Shown here: positions 43,382 through 52,166 of the stretch, piece after piece | Position numbering within the stretch: the stretch's first letter is position 1 | How the letters are laid out: every line of letters starts with the position of its first letter | Assembly (NCBI GenBank): GCA_031275395.1 | Contig: JAISOU010000013.1 | Coordinates: 1 to 58,332, forward strand | From: Helicobacteraceae bacterium | GTDB lineage: Bacteria; Campylobacterota; Campylobacteria; Campylobacterales; SZUA-545 | Length of the DNA: 58,332 nt | Reading direction: 5' to 3' | The notes under the pieces: model-generated | Told to the model about the DNA's origin: nothing | Seen by the model: only the letters and a program-made list of their open reading frames with translations | Database searches by the model: none | Made by a program: the position numbers and the translations under genes

Positions 43382-43588
43382 TCAGAAAGCTCCGCCTCCC
43401 ACAAACGTAAGAAATTCAAGGCGATCGCCCTCTTTAAGCGCGGTCTTCGCCCACTCCTCCCGTTTGAGTATCGCCGCGTTTAGAGCGCACGCGGCGATAT
43501 GCTTATCGATATTAAGGCGATCGACGACGTTTTTGACGCTTTCGCCCTCTTTAATCTCGCTTTTTTGCCCGTTAATATCGATTGTCAT
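43382..43588 (-). CDS. ThiS-like sulfur carrier with masked C-terminus
   Basis: A 68-residue beta-grasp sulfur carrier similar to ThiS (MTIDINGQKSEIKEGESVKNVVDRL, AACALNAAILKREEWAKTALKEGDRLEFLTFVGGG). ThiS normally ends in Gly-Gly, the site of thiocarboxylation; here the sequence ends GGGAF, two residues further. Extended carriers are known: QbsE of Pseudomonas ends GG-Cys-Phe and Wolinella HcyS carries an extra Ala, each removed by a metalloprotease before activation. So this may be a thiosulfur carrier needing a peptidase or a variant ThiS. Its ATG overlaps the stop of the barrel gene by four bases. Confidence 0.72.
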   Translation of the reverse strand: MTIDINGQKSEIKEGESVKNVVDRLNIDKHIAACALNAAILKREEWAKTALKEGDRLEFLTFVGGGAF

Positions 43589-44319
43589 CTGTTAAAAGCG
43601 TAGCGAACGCCTACGCTAGCCCCCGTTTCGCCGTCGCGCCAGTATTCGTCGCCGTAGCGCTTTTCTAGCCGCTGCCAAAAGCGATGGCGGTAAAAGACGC
43701 AAAGACTAACGCTTAAACTTTCGCCAATCAACGTTCGTTCAACCCCCGCGCCGATCGACAAAGAGAGATTATCGGGCGCGATTCCGTCTTTGAAATCTTC
43801 GTAGCCCGCGCCCGCCGCCGCCTGCAAGTAGGGCGTGAAAGAGGCGATCGAAGCGTTTTGAAAACGAACGCCCGCAAAGGCTGAAAGCTCCGCGAAATCG
43901 TCAATCATACCCAGCCTGCCGCCGTAGTAAATATCGCCGCCGCCGAGCAAGCCAATCTCGATATTGGGCGCGGTTTCGTCGCTTTTTTCGCTAAAAGAGT
44001 GCGAGTCGCCGTTCGCCGTTTCGTAGCGCGAACCGACCTTGATCAAATCGCCGTTGTTTTTGGTTTTGATCTCTATCTTGCGATCACGTCGAAAAACGTC
44101 GAAACTCGCGCCCGCAAAGAGGTTAAAGCTCTTTTCGCCGTCGATCGCGTTTTGATCGATTCTACGATAGACGCGCCTAATGACCAGCGCGTTTGGATCG
44201 CTTGGCTTTTGGCTTGCCGAAGGCGGCGTCGCGCTCTGATACTCGCGCCGAATAATCCGCCCTTCGTTTGCGACAAGCGCTTCAAATAGAAGCGAAACAA
44301 GCAAAACCGCCCTGATCAT
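43585..44319 (-). CDS. Small outer-membrane beta-barrel protein
   Basis: A 244-residue exported protein with signal peptide 1-20 (MIRAVLLVSLLFEALVANE). The C-terminal two thirds alternate polar and hydrophobic residues with frequent aromatic ends (GASFDVF, YYGGRLGMI, FYRHRFWQRLEKRYGDEYW, ASVGVRYAFNR) and finish in a Phe near the C-terminus, as in OmpA-like or OMP_b-brl barrels of eight strands. It is not further identified. The ATG at 44319 is preferred; an upstream TTG in frame (44346) has no ribosome site. It is the first gene of a run that continues with the ThiS-like gene. Confidence 0.65.
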   Translation of the reverse strand: MIRAVLLVSLLFEALVANEGRIIRREYQSATPPSASQKPSDPNALVIRRVYRRIDQNAIDGEKSFNLFAGASFDVFRRDRKIEIKTKNNGDLIKVGSRYETANGDSHSFSEKSDETAPNIEIGLLGGGDIYYGGRLGMIDDFAELSAFAGVRFQNASIASFTPYLQAAAGAGYEDFKDGIAPDNLSLSIGAGVERTLIGESLSVSLCVFYRHRFWQRLEKRYGDEYWRDGETGASVGVRYAFNR

Positions 44320-44345
44320 CGCTCTCGCTTTTTGTTTTACTGGCA

Positions 44346-44351
44346 ATTATA
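44346..44351 (-). promoter_or_regulatory. -10 box for the barrel/ThiS-like operon
   Basis: On the minus strand TATAAT lies 26 bases before the ATG at 44319, within TTTATAATTGCC. It is the likely promoter of the leftward run of three genes. Confidence 0.4.
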
Positions 44352-44467
44352 AAGCAAAATAGGTTCCATATCTCTTGCGCCGCCTCGTTCCGGTCGTTTC
44401 CGCTTAGCTTTTCGCAAAGCGGCGGCGGGTTTTAACTTTTTGGATCGGCATTTTGCGTTAACGGCGC

Positions 44468-44473
44468 TATAAT
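44468..44473 (+). promoter_or_regulatory. -10 box for the surface-protein operon
   Basis: TATAAT in GGCGCTATAATT lies 74 bases before the TTG start at 44548. It is the best promoter candidate for the rightward lipoprotein genes. Confidence 0.4.
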
Positions 44474-44547
44474 TAAAAAATCGCGGGATTCGGCTTAAAT
44501 GGAACGATTTTTGTTTGCGGTTCAAAATTCTAAACGAAAGGCGAGCC

Positions 44548-46506
44548 TTGAAACGACTGTTAGCGCCGATACTAACTCTTATTTTATGCGGCTGCCAAGT
44601 CGAGAAGGACGCTATTGAAGCTCAAAGCCAGATTTTCGCCCCTCAGACGACAAGCGGCGCGATACTAATAGCGTCGATCTTTCCGCGAACGCCTATGATC
44701 GCCGAGGGCGGCTCGATCGTCCTGACGGCGGTCGTAACCGACGGCGCGGGAACGGTTTTAGAATCGACGCAAACCGATCCCGTTTCCGTCAAATGGGTTA
44801 GCTCCAATCCGTCGATCGTCTCCGTCGATGAAAAGGGCGCGCTTTTTGGCAAAAAATTAGGAAGCGCGATCGTTACGGCTACCGCGTTCAAAAGCGGCGA
44901 AACTAGCGCCCAATATAACGTGATCGTTAATGTCGTCAAACGAAACTCGATCGACGTATCCGAGTTATTCTTTAACCCTATGCAGGCTTACGTCGATATG
45001 AACGTAGAGCGCGTTTTTAGGCTTAGCGCGGTCGATCACGCGGGAACGGCTACATCTCTTTCCGAAGGCGCTATCGAGCTTGTTTCCAGCAATGAAAACG
45101 TTTTAATTACGCCGACCGAGATCAACCTAACGGCTACGGGCGCCGCGGTCGAGGTCAAAGTCAAAGGTCTGCAAAAGGGCTTTAGCTTTATCACGCCTTA
45201 CTATACGTTGCGCAGTAAAGACGAAAGTCAAACGGTGAGAATCACGGGAACGCCGCTTGTCGTTCAGGTCAAAGATTCCGTAGAAACGAGTTTGCCGCTT
45301 TGGAATAACTTTGACGGCGGCGGCTACCTGTCGATCGCGGTCGGCGAGATCGGCGGCTACAAAAATATCTACGCTACGCATTACGACAAGACGACAAAAG
45401 GATTTTTATTTAGCAATTTCTATAGCTCGTGGGATCATTCGACGATTGCTGGCGGCGAAAATACGACCGTCGATGCGGGTCGATCGGGCGGGATCGTCCT
45501 TTCGCCCTTTGATAGTAATCTAAACCTGCCGATCGCGATCGCGCTTAAAGATAAACGCCCCGTCCTTTACTATCGGCAAACGATAAACGGCGGTTGGCGC
45601 GAAACGCCTATACGCGAAAGCTCCGAAGCCGATCTGATCGACTCCAATATAACTTACGGCGACGGCGCGCGCCTTATGAGCCTAACCGCTTTTAGAGCGC
45701 CCGAAGGAAGTTCCGCCGAAAACCGATTGCATATCGCCTATTACGATCCGCTTGATTCAAAAGTTTGTCTAGCCTCTTACTCCTCGCCGTCAACGCAGGT
45801 TGCGAATAGTTACAAATGCTTAAACGTCGAGGGAAACGCTTCCGTGCATAGCGTCTCGATAGCGCATAACCGCGTTACGGGCGAACCCCGAATGGTTTAT
45901 GGCAATTCCAGACATAGCTATATCGCCGCCGACGGCAACGAAACCAACGTAAGCGAAGCGCTCTACTACGTTTCGCGCCAAAACGGCGATCTATACCGCG
46001 AAGAGTTGCCGATCGACGGCAACGCGGGCTTCGCTTCGATCGCGCTTGATCGCAACAACAAGCCCTTTATCGCGCTCAAAGAGGGAAAATACGTTCGCGT
46101 TTATAGCCGCGAAGCCGACGAGTCTACTTTCAAATGGGAGCGCGATCCCGTTAGCGGGGTCGATCCAATTCAGGGCGAGATCGCAAGCGTTAGTTTCGCC
46201 TTAGACGGCTACAACGAACCGCGGGCGGGCTTCGCGGCGATCGCGGGCAACGGGCTAAAGATTCGCTACGCCAGAAAACCGCCGTTTAGAAATCTCGGTT
46301 CGCGTTGGGTAGTAGAAGATCCCGGGCAAAACGTCGCGGGAGATCAGGGATCGTATAGCGCGATCGCCGTCGATAGCGCAAACCGCGCCCATTTGGTTTA
46401 TAGCGTCGAAGATAAAAAGTGGTTTAACTATTGGGCGGAGCCAAACTTTTTCGACTACCGCAACTTTCCGAGCGCCGCCTATTCGGGCGCGGATTTAATC
46501 AAATGA
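44548..46506 (+). CDS. Surface lipoprotein with Big_2 immunoglobulin-like domain
   Basis: A 652-residue lipoprotein. The signal peptide (MKRLLAPILTLILCGC) ends in a lipobox with the acylated Cys at residue 16. A bacterial Ig-like Big_2 domain (about 35-120) follows: PMIAEGGSIVLTAVV, VKWVSSNPSIVSVDEKGALFGKKLGSAIVTATA. Residues about 120-260 look like a second Ig-like region. The rest (about 260-650) is rich in short repeats of the form F.AYYDP, ALDRNNKPFIAL, FALDGYNEPRAGF and AVDSANRAHLVYS, suggesting a beta-propeller. The TTG start fits the AAAGGCGAG site. It is probably outer-membrane anchored. Confidence 0.7.
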   Translation: MKRLLAPILTLILCGCQVEKDAIEAQSQIFAPQTTSGAILIASIFPRTPMIAEGGSIVLTAVVTDGAGTVLESTQTDPVSVKWVSSNPSIVSVDEKGALFGKKLGSAIVTATAFKSGETSAQYNVIVNVVKRNSIDVSELFFNPMQAYVDMNVERVFRLSAVDHAGTATSLSEGAIELVSSNENVLITPTEINLTATGAAVEVKVKGLQKGFSFITPYYTLRSKDESQTVRITGTPLVVQVKDSVETSLPLWNNFDGGGYLSIAVGEIGGYKNIYATHYDKTTKGFLFSNFYSSWDHSTIAGGENTTVDAGRSGGIVLSPFDSNLNLPIAIALKDKRPVLYYRQTINGGWRETPIRESSEADLIDSNITYGDGARLMSLTAFRAPEGSSAENRLHIAYYDPLDSKVCLASYSSPSTQVANSYKCLNVEGNASVHSVSIAHNRVTGEPRMVYGNSRHSYIAADGNETNVSEALYYVSRQNGDLYREELPIDGNAGFASIALDRNNKPFIALKEGKYVRVYSREADESTFKWERDPVSGVDPIQGEIASVSFALDGYNEPRAGFAAIAGNGLKIRYARKPPFRNLGSRWVVEDPGQNVAGDQGSYSAIAVDSANRAHLVYSVEDKKWFNYWAEPNFFDYRNFPSAAYSGADLIK

Positions 46507-46516
46507 GGAAATTAGA

Positions 46517-47419
46517 ATGAAAACGACCTTTTTAGCGTTATCGTTTCTTTTTGCCGCGATTATGCTTTCGTGCGACGCGCAGAGCTTAACGCAATCCGGC
46601 GAAGTTCGCCAAAGCGCTTCCGACGCGGTAGAAAAGCAGGTAACGCTTGCGGTGGGCGAGCATAAAGATATAGAGCTTCCCGTCGCGGCGGATCCTACCT
46701 ACGCGATTAGCTCCGCTACGGAGTCGCGGATAGGCGACGAGGTTAATTTGACAAACTCCAAAAACGTCAATTATCAAATCGCCAATATCGGAGGCGCCGC
46801 CCGCCCCGTTTTGCGGCTAGTCGGCGCGTATCCGGGCAAAGAAGCCGTCGTCGCGCAGGCGGTCGATCGCGCGGTTGGGCGCGTTTCAACCCTGCGCGCG
46901 ATCGTTACGGTAACGCCCGGAAGCGGCAACAACGACGAGATCGGCGGCTCTCCGTGCGTTCCGCCGGATTGCGGCGGGGGAGGCGTGAATCCGCCGAATC
47001 CGCCGGGCGGCGGCGGCGATATAGGAGACGGACCGATACAAGATCCCGACGCGTGCATAACGGGAGGGCGTTTTTACTACGTCGACGATAACTATCAGGA
47101 CGTAGAGGGCAAATTCGGCGGCGATTTCGCGGCGTATATTCGATCGTTGATGTCGGGCAACGTTGATTCTAATATTCGCTTATATTATCCGATCGTCGCG
47201 CGTAGCGGGACGATCGCGTACGCCAATTTGGGCAGGTATTACGCGAATCTACCCGATCCGCCTATTACGGTCGAGTTCGATCTGCAACTAGGGCAACATC
47301 TTTTCGGATTGACGCAGAGATATTTTTACGTCGAATCCAACGGCTACTGCCTGCGCGGCGCGATCCCCGGTTCGTTTATGACGCCGCCCGAGAAAAGCTT
47401 GACGTGGGTAGCGCAGTAG
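46517..47419 (+). CDS. Lipoprotein with Gly/Pro-rich hinge
   Basis: A 300-residue lipoprotein. The signal peptide (MKTTFLALSFLFAAIMLSC) ends at Cys 19. Residues 20-135 look like an Ig-like domain (VTLAVGEHKDIELPVAADPTYAIS and VVAQAVDRAVGRVSTLRAIVTVTP). A flexible hinge rich in Gly, Pro and Cys (about 140-170, GGSPCVPPDCGGGG, PPGGGGDIG) connects to a C-terminal domain (about 178-300) with paired cysteines and many aromatics. It follows the previous lipoprotein gene by 10 bases. It is probably displayed on the outer membrane. Function unknown. Confidence 0.65.
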   Translation: MKTTFLALSFLFAAIMLSCDAQSLTQSGEVRQSASDAVEKQVTLAVGEHKDIELPVAADPTYAISSATESRIGDEVNLTNSKNVNYQIANIGGAARPVLRLVGAYPGKEAVVAQAVDRAVGRVSTLRAIVTVTPGSGNNDEIGGSPCVPPDCGGGGVNPPNPPGGGGDIGDGPIQDPDACITGGRFYYVDDNYQDVEGKFGGDFAAYIRSLMSGNVDSNIRLYYPIVARSGTIAYANLGRYYANLPDPPITVEFDLQLGQHLFGLTQRYFYVESNGYCLRGAIPGSFMTPPEKSLTWVAQ

Positions 47420-47583
47420 GAAGGCAAATCAAACCTAAAAAAAGGAGGTAAGATAAAAAGTTTTGTTTTATTCGGCAAAAACGTTTCAGAAAAATTAAAA
47501 ATCGTCGATCTTAACAGATCGCTATGCAAACCGAATTCTATTAAAAGCGTTCGGCGCGCAAAGAAATTAAGGAGGACACAACA
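47420..47583. other. Leader region of the large secreted-protein gene
   Basis: A 164-base spacer. It has one perfect ribosome-binding consensus, AAAGGAGGT (about 47441-47449), with no start codon at the right distance, and a second one (AAGGAGG) placed properly before the ATG at 47584. Between them is a short hairpin, CGATC-TTAACA-GATCG. The first may be a decoy site or the remains of a removed gene. Confidence 0.35.
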
Positions 47584-50500
47584 ATGAGTATACGTTCAAA
47601 GTTTATTGCGATCGCAATAGCTTTAGCGCTACCGCTTGGTTTGTGGGCTAACCATGTAATTAAGGTTAATCCAGACCAATGGCAACTTATCGGCATTACG
47701 GGCTATTACGCCGTCTCCGGCGAAGGAACGGCGGGAGAGAGCGCCGACTTAAAAAATCAACAGGTCATTATCGATCTGGCGGACGCTAATGATAATATCT
47801 CGTGGGACGCGAACACGTCCGCGCGCGATCTTAACAGCGAGAGCGCGACCGCGATCGCGGGGACCGCTTGGAACGATCATTTCGTCAAGGAACAAGACGT
47901 TAGCGGCGTTACTTACTACAACAGGCCGTCACCGACGGGGAATGGTAACGAGTTTCTTGGCTTGCCCTATCACTCGATTGTGGGCTTGCGGACGCTTGAC
48001 GTCAGAACGTTGCAAAAAGCGGCGATCAGCTTTAACCGCCCAACCGCTCCCGCCGCAACCAACGGCAAAGATTACGGCGCTTCGATGATCGCTATGTATG
48101 TCGTTTCGCCTCTTTCAAGCGGCGAACCGGATACGATGATCGTCTTTGCGGGAAACCTGATCAACAGGACTTTTAAGATCACGTTTAAGGCGGGCAAGGG
48201 CGATAAATGGACGTTTAGCGGGGACGATCGCGACAAAGTCTATCAAGGCAAGTTTAGCTACAGCGCGACCTACGACAATCCGCTAAAACTTGGCGCGGGG
48301 CTAACGGAGATACTCCCGGGTTCGGATACGGCGGGATCGCAAAGCGGCTATAAGAGCTTTGCCAACACGATCAACTTGGAAGCAAACACTACTATCGCCG
48401 AAAAATATAGCGCGATTACCAACAACAACTTTCACGCGCTAGAGGGTAACTTCACCGCTTACCAATACGACGCGGCGGAGAGCCTTTGGAAAATCGCCAC
48501 GATTAAAGACGCGAAAGGCGGAAGGGGCGCGCAAGCGTTGTTGGATCGGACGCGCGATATTAACGAATCGGGTTCCAAAGATTCTGACAACAAGGTGCAA
48601 AACAGCGTAACGGGCGACTTTAAACGCTGGACAAAAGGCTACGGCTATTGGGTGAGAATCTGGGACGACGGAAACGCGGGCAACACGCATTCGAAGGCTC
48701 CGGACGGTCAGGTCGGTATTTTGGCAAACGACCAGATCGACGGTTCGGGCGACTACAACGGGCTTGTTAGAGCCGGTTGGAACCTGTTAGCTTTCCCCGA
48801 CGGCGTTTTACGCTATACGGCAAGCGGGTTTGAGATTCCTAGCGGCACCAGTGTAAACGTCTTTAGTCCTTTTGGCGATCAAAACGTTACTTTCTCCGGC
48901 GGTTGCACGCAATTTAATCTTGCCGTCGCCACTAATAACAGATCGGTAGGCAAAGCAAACGCGCTTGAGGTTACGTGCTTAAATAACACTGCCAATACGT
49001 CGCACTACCTGATCTCCTCCAAGCCGTTCTATATAGCGGGCGTATCAAATCCTACTGGTAGTAATATTAAAAGTCTTGCGGGATACGAGTATGCTCACGC
49101 TGATTTAATCAGCGTGGGGGGGACTATTGATGCTCTACGCACAAGACTTGGCGAATACGCGCTACTTGTCGAGCATAACGGAGACTATAACGCGACGTCG
49201 GCCACATACGGAGCGCCTGACGCTAGAGGGCTTGGTATAGGCGCGGCTTCGTGGTTTGGCGTAGATCCGGCCGAGGCGAACGCGTCTGATATTAGCAATG
49301 TGGACTCGAAGTTTACAGGATTGTTGAAAGACAATTCCGCGATACCAGTTCCCTCTTACGACGCCGCTAAGCGCGCGCGCGCCGTATTATTAGATTCCAA
49401 CGGAACAAATACGAAGCAATCGAACAGCGACAGTCCAAATCCGCTAATTCTGCTTGCGGCAAACAATCGCTTCTATGTGCGCGATAATATCGCCGTTCGC
49501 CTATTTAACGCGGAAGATGTTAACGGATCGACGCTTTCGATTGATTATGACGGCGGTAGCTATACGACAGGCGACATAGATTGGATAGCGTTAGACAACA
49601 CAAAGGATTGCGTACTTCTTAGAAATCGCGTTGCCGCCGCTCAAACTGATGTACGCGCATTCTGCAGTAATGACGCCAATAAGACGGTCGTATTTGTATC
49701 CGATAGCCAACGTAACTTCGACGTTAAAGAGATCAACGTTTCGTCGCAACTTCTCGTCGATCGCTATATTACAAGCGCCGAGGAAAACGCAAGCGCTTAC
49801 GGCGCGATAAAGCGGGTGATTCAGCCTAGTCAGCTTTACGGCGCTTTTAGCGTGGCGGACGACGGTTTTAATTACGGCGGCTTGGCGAACCTTACCTATA
49901 CCAGCGTTTGGGCGGAAGATTTCCCCAACAACGGGGCGCTTTACTATCTGGCGGACAACGGCTTTAAGCCCGAGATGATCCTAACGGGCGTAACTAGCGA
50001 CGGAAACAACTCCTCAAATGCTGCGGGGACGATTAGCTGGAAAGCGCTTGACCTTACTCGCGATCCCAAAGCGTGGTTTGACAGCGCGAACGACTTCGAG
50101 CTATTCTGGACGGAAAAAGAGCGCGGCTATTGGGTCTATACCGAAAGCGGCTATACCAATCCGGTTAGCGTTAGCGGCGTTAATCTAAACGATACTTCCG
50201 TCGTTACCAAGCACTTCAATAACAAAGATTCTAAGCCGAGCAACGAGATTGGCGTCTTTAACTGGTTAGACGGTTATATCAGCGCAAGCGTTGGCGGGCT
50301 ATCTCGACCGGTTTATACCAGCGGCGAAAGCTATACCGTTAGAGCTAGGCTGGATAGCGAATATATCCCGCTTGCCACGACGGGCGCGGTTAGCGGTTCG
50401 GCGGCGGACTTCACCGCTTATCTAAACGATTTCGAGGTGCAAAGTTTGCGTCCGAACGGGTTAAAAGATCTTAACGTTACGGCGACCGACGGGCTTGGCG

Positions 50501-51300
50501 GCAGAGCGCAAAGCGGCGTTCAACTCCGATACGTTCAACCGGCTACCCCCGTTGTAAGCATTAGCGGTTTTGATCTTAACGTAAGTAGCAACGAATACGC
50601 TACAAACGTTCTGCTTTTCCAAGGCGACGTTAGCGACGAAAACAATGGCGCGGATCAAAGAATCTATGACGGAACATTGACTGCGGGAGTCGGCGTCGTC
50701 AATCTTAGCTCGGTTACGATCGAGTATCCCGACGCCGGCGATATAAACAGCACTAGGCACGTAATACCGAGTTACAGCTTGAATAACAACGACTCGATGG
50801 TTGTCGATCTGCGCGTAGTCGCGGCGACCGCGCCGGCTACAAATTCGCTCAGCGTTTATTCCAATATGCGCAAAGTTCTCTACGTGCCGGCTTATAGCGA
50901 CACCTTCCACCTTTACGCGGCAGGCGAAGCAAACGTAACGACGCATACGGCGGCGTATGGAAACGCGTTAGCCGGCTACGAAACAAACACGAGCGAGGAC
51001 GTAGCCTTTAGAGGCGCGAACGGCAAAAACCTGACGTTGATCTATCGACCGATCAATCCCAATCAGGGGCTGGCGGCTAACTCGCCAACGCATGTTGACG
51101 TTCAACTCGGAATCGGCGGACCGATCGCGCAAATCCAATACCTTAAGAAGTATGAAGGTCAGTATTTCTATGTATACGACCATTCAAACAACTCTTGGTA
51201 TTACGGTATCTTCCCGGGCGACGATAACGACGGTCTTTGGGGCGCAAGTCTTTACGATTTGCGGCTTGGAACCATACCGAACGGGCAAACGCTCCAATAA
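47584..51300 (+). CDS. Large secreted protein, 1238 residues
   Basis: A signal peptide (about 1-22, FIAIAIALALPLGLWA) starts a 1238-residue exported protein of unknown family. It is rich in Asn, Asp, Gly, Ser and Tyr and has a modular feel: similar short blocks recur, such as WQLIGITGYY, GYGYWVRIWDDG, GWNLLAFPDG, RGYWVYTESG and NWLDGYISASVGG. No metal site, protease triad or autotransporter barrel is visible, and there is no lipobox or C-terminal anchor. A strong AAGGAGG site lies 8 bases before the ATG. It follows two lipoprotein genes in the same direction. It is most likely a surface or extracellular adhesin-like protein; this is inferred. Confidence 0.7.
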   Translation: MSIRSKFIAIAIALALPLGLWANHVIKVNPDQWQLIGITGYYAVSGEGTAGESADLKNQQVIIDLADANDNISWDANTSARDLNSESATAIAGTAWNDHFVKEQDVSGVTYYNRPSPTGNGNEFLGLPYHSIVGLRTLDVRTLQKAAISFNRPTAPAATNGKDYGASMIAMYVVSPLSSGEPDTMIVFAGNLINRTFKITFKAGKGDKWTFSGDDRDKVYQGKFSYSATYDNPLKLGAGLTEILPGSDTAGSQSGYKSFANTINLEANTTIAEKYSAITNNNFHALEGNFTAYQYDAAESLWKIATIKDAKGGRGAQALLDRTRDINESGSKDSDNKVQNSVTGDFKRWTKGYGYWVRIWDDGNAGNTHSKAPDGQVGILANDQIDGSGDYNGLVRAGWNLLAFPDGVLRYTASGFEIPSGTSVNVFSPFGDQNVTFSGGCTQFNLAVATNNRSVGKANALEVTCLNNTANTSHYLISSKPFYIAGVSNPTGSNIKSLAGYEYAHADLISVGGTIDALRTRLGEYALLVEHNGDYNATSATYGAPDARGLGIGAASWFGVDPAEANASDISNVDSKFTGLLKDNSAIPVPSYDAAKRARAVLLDSNGTNTKQSNSDSPNPLILLAANNRFYVRDNIAVRLFNAEDVNGSTLSIDYDGGSYTTGDIDWIALDNTKDCVLLRNRVAAAQTDVRAFCSNDANKTVVFVSDSQRNFDVKEINVSSQLLVDRYITSAEENASAYGAIKRVIQPSQLYGAFSVADDGFNYGGLANLTYTSVWAEDFPNNGALYYLADNGFKPEMILTGVTSDGNNSSNAAGTISWKALDLTRDPKAWFDSANDFELFWTEKERGYWVYTESGYTNPVSVSGVNLNDTSVVTKHFNNKDSKPSNEIGVFNWLDGYISASVGGLSRPVYTSGESYTVRARLDSEYIPLATTGAVSGSAADFTAYLNDFEVQSLRPNGLKDLNVTATDGLGGRAQSGVQLRYVQPATPVVSISGFDLNVSSNEYATNVLLFQGDVSDENNGADQRIYDGTLTAGVGVVNLSSVTIEYPDAGDINSTRHVIPSYSLNNNDSMVVDLRVVAATAPATNSLSVYSNMRKVLYVPAYSDTFHLYAAGEANVTTHTAAYGNALAGYETNTSEDVAFRGANGKNLTLIYRPINPNQGLAANSPTHVDVQLGIGGPIAQIQYLKKYEGQYFYVYDHSNNSWYYGIFPGDDNDGLWGASLYDLRLGTIPNGQTLQ

Positions 51301-51309
51301 GGTAGCCTG

Positions 51310-51705
51310 ATGAAGCGGTTGGTTTGGTTTGCGCTAACGGCTCTTATCGCGGGCGCGGCGGGTTTTCGCCCGCCCGTTCCAGATGTAGGCGTCGCGGAAG
51401 AGAAGCGTCAGATTTTGCAGTCGTGCAAAGTCCCCGCTCAAGTGGTAGCCCTTCCGCCGATGGTGGAGGCGGACTACCGCCCTTGCGCCAACGCCTATTT
51501 CAAGCCCGACGCGCCCACAGCCGCTTATCGTCTTTCGACGATGTTCGGTAAAGAGGTGAAAGTCGCGAGCGTGGAGATCGCCGAAGGCTTTGTGCGAGCC
51601 TACGAGATCAACGCCACGCTTAGCGATAAAAAGTTGCGTTTGTTATGCGACGAGAAGATAAACGCTTGCTATGAAATCGGCAAGCCTTATCTTCAACAAA
51701 AATGA
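51310..51705 (+). CDS. Small secreted protein with four cysteines
   Basis: A 131-residue exported protein. Signal peptide about 1-18 (VWFALTALIAGAAG). The mature part contains four cysteines (in QSCKVPA, YRPCANAY, LLCDEK, NACYEIG), which could form two disulfides. No family is recognised. It begins 10 bases after the large secreted-protein gene and is followed by the small lipoprotein 9 bases later, so the three appear cotranscribed. It could be an accessory or chaperone of the large protein. Confidence 0.65.
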   Translation: MKRLVWFALTALIAGAAGFRPPVPDVGVAEEKRQILQSCKVPAQVVALPPMVEADYRPCANAYFKPDAPTAAYRLSTMFGKEVKVASVEIAEGFVRAYEINATLSDKKLRLLCDEKINACYEIGKPYLQQK

Positions 51706-51713
51706 AAGGATAA

Positions 51714-52028
51714 ATGATGAAAAAGCTAACCGTTTTAGCGTTTTTAGCGGCTTTAGGGCTATTTGCGTTAGGTTGCGGCGAGTCGACGGCGTCAGGTAGC
51801 GTCGTAGTCGGCGGTAGCAGATCCGCAGTCGGCAATAGCGGCGCTTCTATGGAGGCGCCGAATGTCGATCCCAATACGGGCTATACGACTTCGACGACCT
51901 ATCAGGATCCCGCCACGGGCGAAACGACTAATAGAATCAGCGACATTAAGAGCGACGGCACGGGCGCTACCCCGCCTGCCGCGCCGACTTTCGCCGGCGC
52001 CGCAGTCCCAGCCCCCGCTTTCAAGTAA
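51714..52028 (+). CDS. Small lipoprotein
   Basis: A 104-residue lipoprotein. The signal peptide (MMKKLTVLAFLAALGLFALGC) ends in the lipobox ALGC at Cys 21. The mature 83 residues are of low complexity, rich in Gly, Ser, Thr, Ala and Pro (SASGSVVVGGS; PNTGYTTSTTYQDPATGE; TPPAAPTFAGAAVPAPAF) with no fold predicted by eye. Two ATG codons in tandem (51714, 51717) follow AAAGGA. It is the last gene of the surface locus. Confidence 0.65.
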   Translation: MMKKLTVLAFLAALGLFALGCGESTASGSVVVGGSRSAVGNSGASMEAPNVDPNTGYTTSTTYQDPATGETTNRISDIKSDGTGATPPAAPTFAGAAVPAPAFK

Positions 52029-52130
52029 GCGCCATTTACGGGGGCTAGGAAGCGCTATTTATTACGAGGGTTCGCCAACCCTCGTTTCTAGTAAGCCATA
52101 TACGAAGGCTAGTAAGCGATATTACGAGCG
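52022..52130 (+). repeat. Degenerate short direct repeats
   Basis: Four similar stretches occur in about 110 bases: AAGTAAGCGCCATTTACG (from 52023), CTAGGAAGCGCTATTTATTA (from 52045), CTAGTAAGCCATATACGAAG (from 52088) and CTAGTAAGCGATATTACGAG (from 52109). A hairpin ACGAGGGTT/AACCCTCGT (52064-52085) is nested within. They look like a decayed tandem array. The function is unknown. Confidence 0.45.
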
Positions 52131-52163
52131 ACGACGGGAAATCTCCCGTTCGCCGCTCCTTTT
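52126..52163 (+). terminator. Rho-independent terminator candidate
   Basis: A GC-rich hairpin with stem GAGCG..CG.CGGGA and partner TCCCG..CG.CGCTC, loop AATC, spans 52126-52158 and is followed by CTTTTC. It closes the surface-protein operon. The T tract is short, so strength is uncertain. Confidence 0.5.
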
Positions 52164-52166
52164 CAC

